Source: Sphingopyxis sp. OPL5 (GTDB taxonomy: Bacteria > Pseudomonadota > Alphaproteobacteria > Sphingomonadales > Sphingomonadaceae). From it: 64,000 nucleotides of DNA. The notes below the pieces were generated by a model. It had not been told where the DNA came from. It did no database searches and worked only from the letters and a program-made list of their open reading frames with translations. The translations under genes were made by a program, and so were the position numbers. This document shows positions 63,712 through 64,000 of the stretch, one piece after another; the stretch's first letter is position 1; every line of letters begins with the position of its first letter. The stretch lies in the NCBI RefSeq assembly GCF_003797775.2, contig NZ_CP060725.1:4458001-4522000 (forward strand), written 5' to 3'.

Positions 63712-64000
63712 ATGCGAACCCTTTTCCAAGCGGCGGCCTGCACCGCGTTGCTGCTGACCCTGCCCGTTCCCGCGATGGGCCAGGGTCTGTTCAAAAGCAT
63801 CGCCAATCGTCTTTCCGAAACCACCGACAAGGAAAAGCCGGACGCGGCGCCGGATACGGGCGGCAAACCCGCCGCCGCGAAGCCCGCCGCCAGGAAACAA
63901 TCCGCGTCGACGGTGCAATATCCCAGCCAGATGCCGCCCCCCGACGGTTTCGCCGCGGTCAAACAGGCCTATGACGATTTCGGCAAGGTCCGCTGCACCA
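63712..64000 (+). CDS. Secreted protein, paralogue of the 55524 gene, N-terminal part
   Basis: The frame from ATG 63712 runs off the window end. It has a signal peptide (MRTLFQAAACTALLLTLPVP, cut near MGQG), then GLFKSIANRLSETTDKE, a Pro/Ala/Lys linker, and YDDFGKVRCT at the window end. The order (signal, short helix beginning xLxKxxxxR, linker, FGxVxC) is that of the 55524-56189 protein. The two flank the envelope cluster and the LytS/LytTR pair. The C-terminal domain is outside the window. Confidence 0.7.
   Translation, partial: MRTLFQAAACTALLLTLPVPAMGQGLFKSIANRLSETTDKEKPDAAPDTGGKPAAAKPAARKQSASTVQYPSQMPPPDGFAAVKQAYDDFGKVRCT

Overview
The window is high-GC DNA (roughly two thirds G+C) from an alphaproteobacterium. 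It most resembles a sphingomonad such as Sphingopyxis. The evidence is an UrcA-family protein, glyQ-glyS, a mreBCD-mrdA-rodA block ending at a tRNA-Lys, PhoX and PhoD phosphatases, and sphingomonad-style palindromic repeats. The organism call is inference; no rRNA is present.

Bases 1 to about 25,720 are the right-hand part of an integrative and conjugative element (ICE) or integrated plasmid. Its left end lies outside the window. Reading leftward it carries a conjugation block on the minus strand: helix-turn-helix gene, repA, a small ORF, DUF2840, traF, two DUF736 genes, lytic transglycosylase, relaxase, traG, copG, trbB, trbC and trbD. A candidate oriT sits beside the relaxase, and a candidate iteron/DnaA-box origin sits at the 3' end of repA. 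The middle part (11.2-23.2 kb) is accessory: a frameshifted DUF2285 gene, DUF932, a possibly iron-regulated pair with a pyridoxamine-oxidase-fold protein, a third DUF736, an SRPBCC protein, a large ParB-like protein and an IS256-family insertion sequence. The right end has a ribbon-helix-helix/GNAT toxin-antitoxin pair coupled to a large serine recombinase, whose frame runs into the 3' end of a tRNA-Arg(ACG) gene, the evident integration site.

The element shows decay: copG is split by a 1,025-bp insert with a 4-bp duplication, the DUF2285 gene is frameshifted, a small gene has an in-frame amber codon, no parA is found where related elements usually have one, and an IS has landed upstream of parB. 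A 38-bp repeat recurs near two of these sites.

From 25.8 kb on the DNA is chromosomal: DUF1254/DUF1214 proteins, ppdK, glyS/glyQ (glyS has a low-GC patch and an in-frame palindromic insertion), urcA, a small regulator/membrane-protein pair, tandem TraB/GumN proteins, rplY-pth, a P-loop kinase, an SDR, phoX, a CAP-domain protein, ychF, a MerR-controlled glutaredoxin-MauE fusion, DUF2167, phoD, a lipoprotein and mutL. The cell-shape operon mreB-mreC-mreD-mrdA-rodA and tRNA-Lys follow.

The last 8.5 kb holds an uncharacterised envelope cluster: a secreted 221-residue protein, an outer-membrane barrel, two exported unknowns and a retropepsin-like protease, next to a LytS/LytTR two-component pair. 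A repeat-rich secreted peptide and a paralogue of the 221-residue protein close the window.
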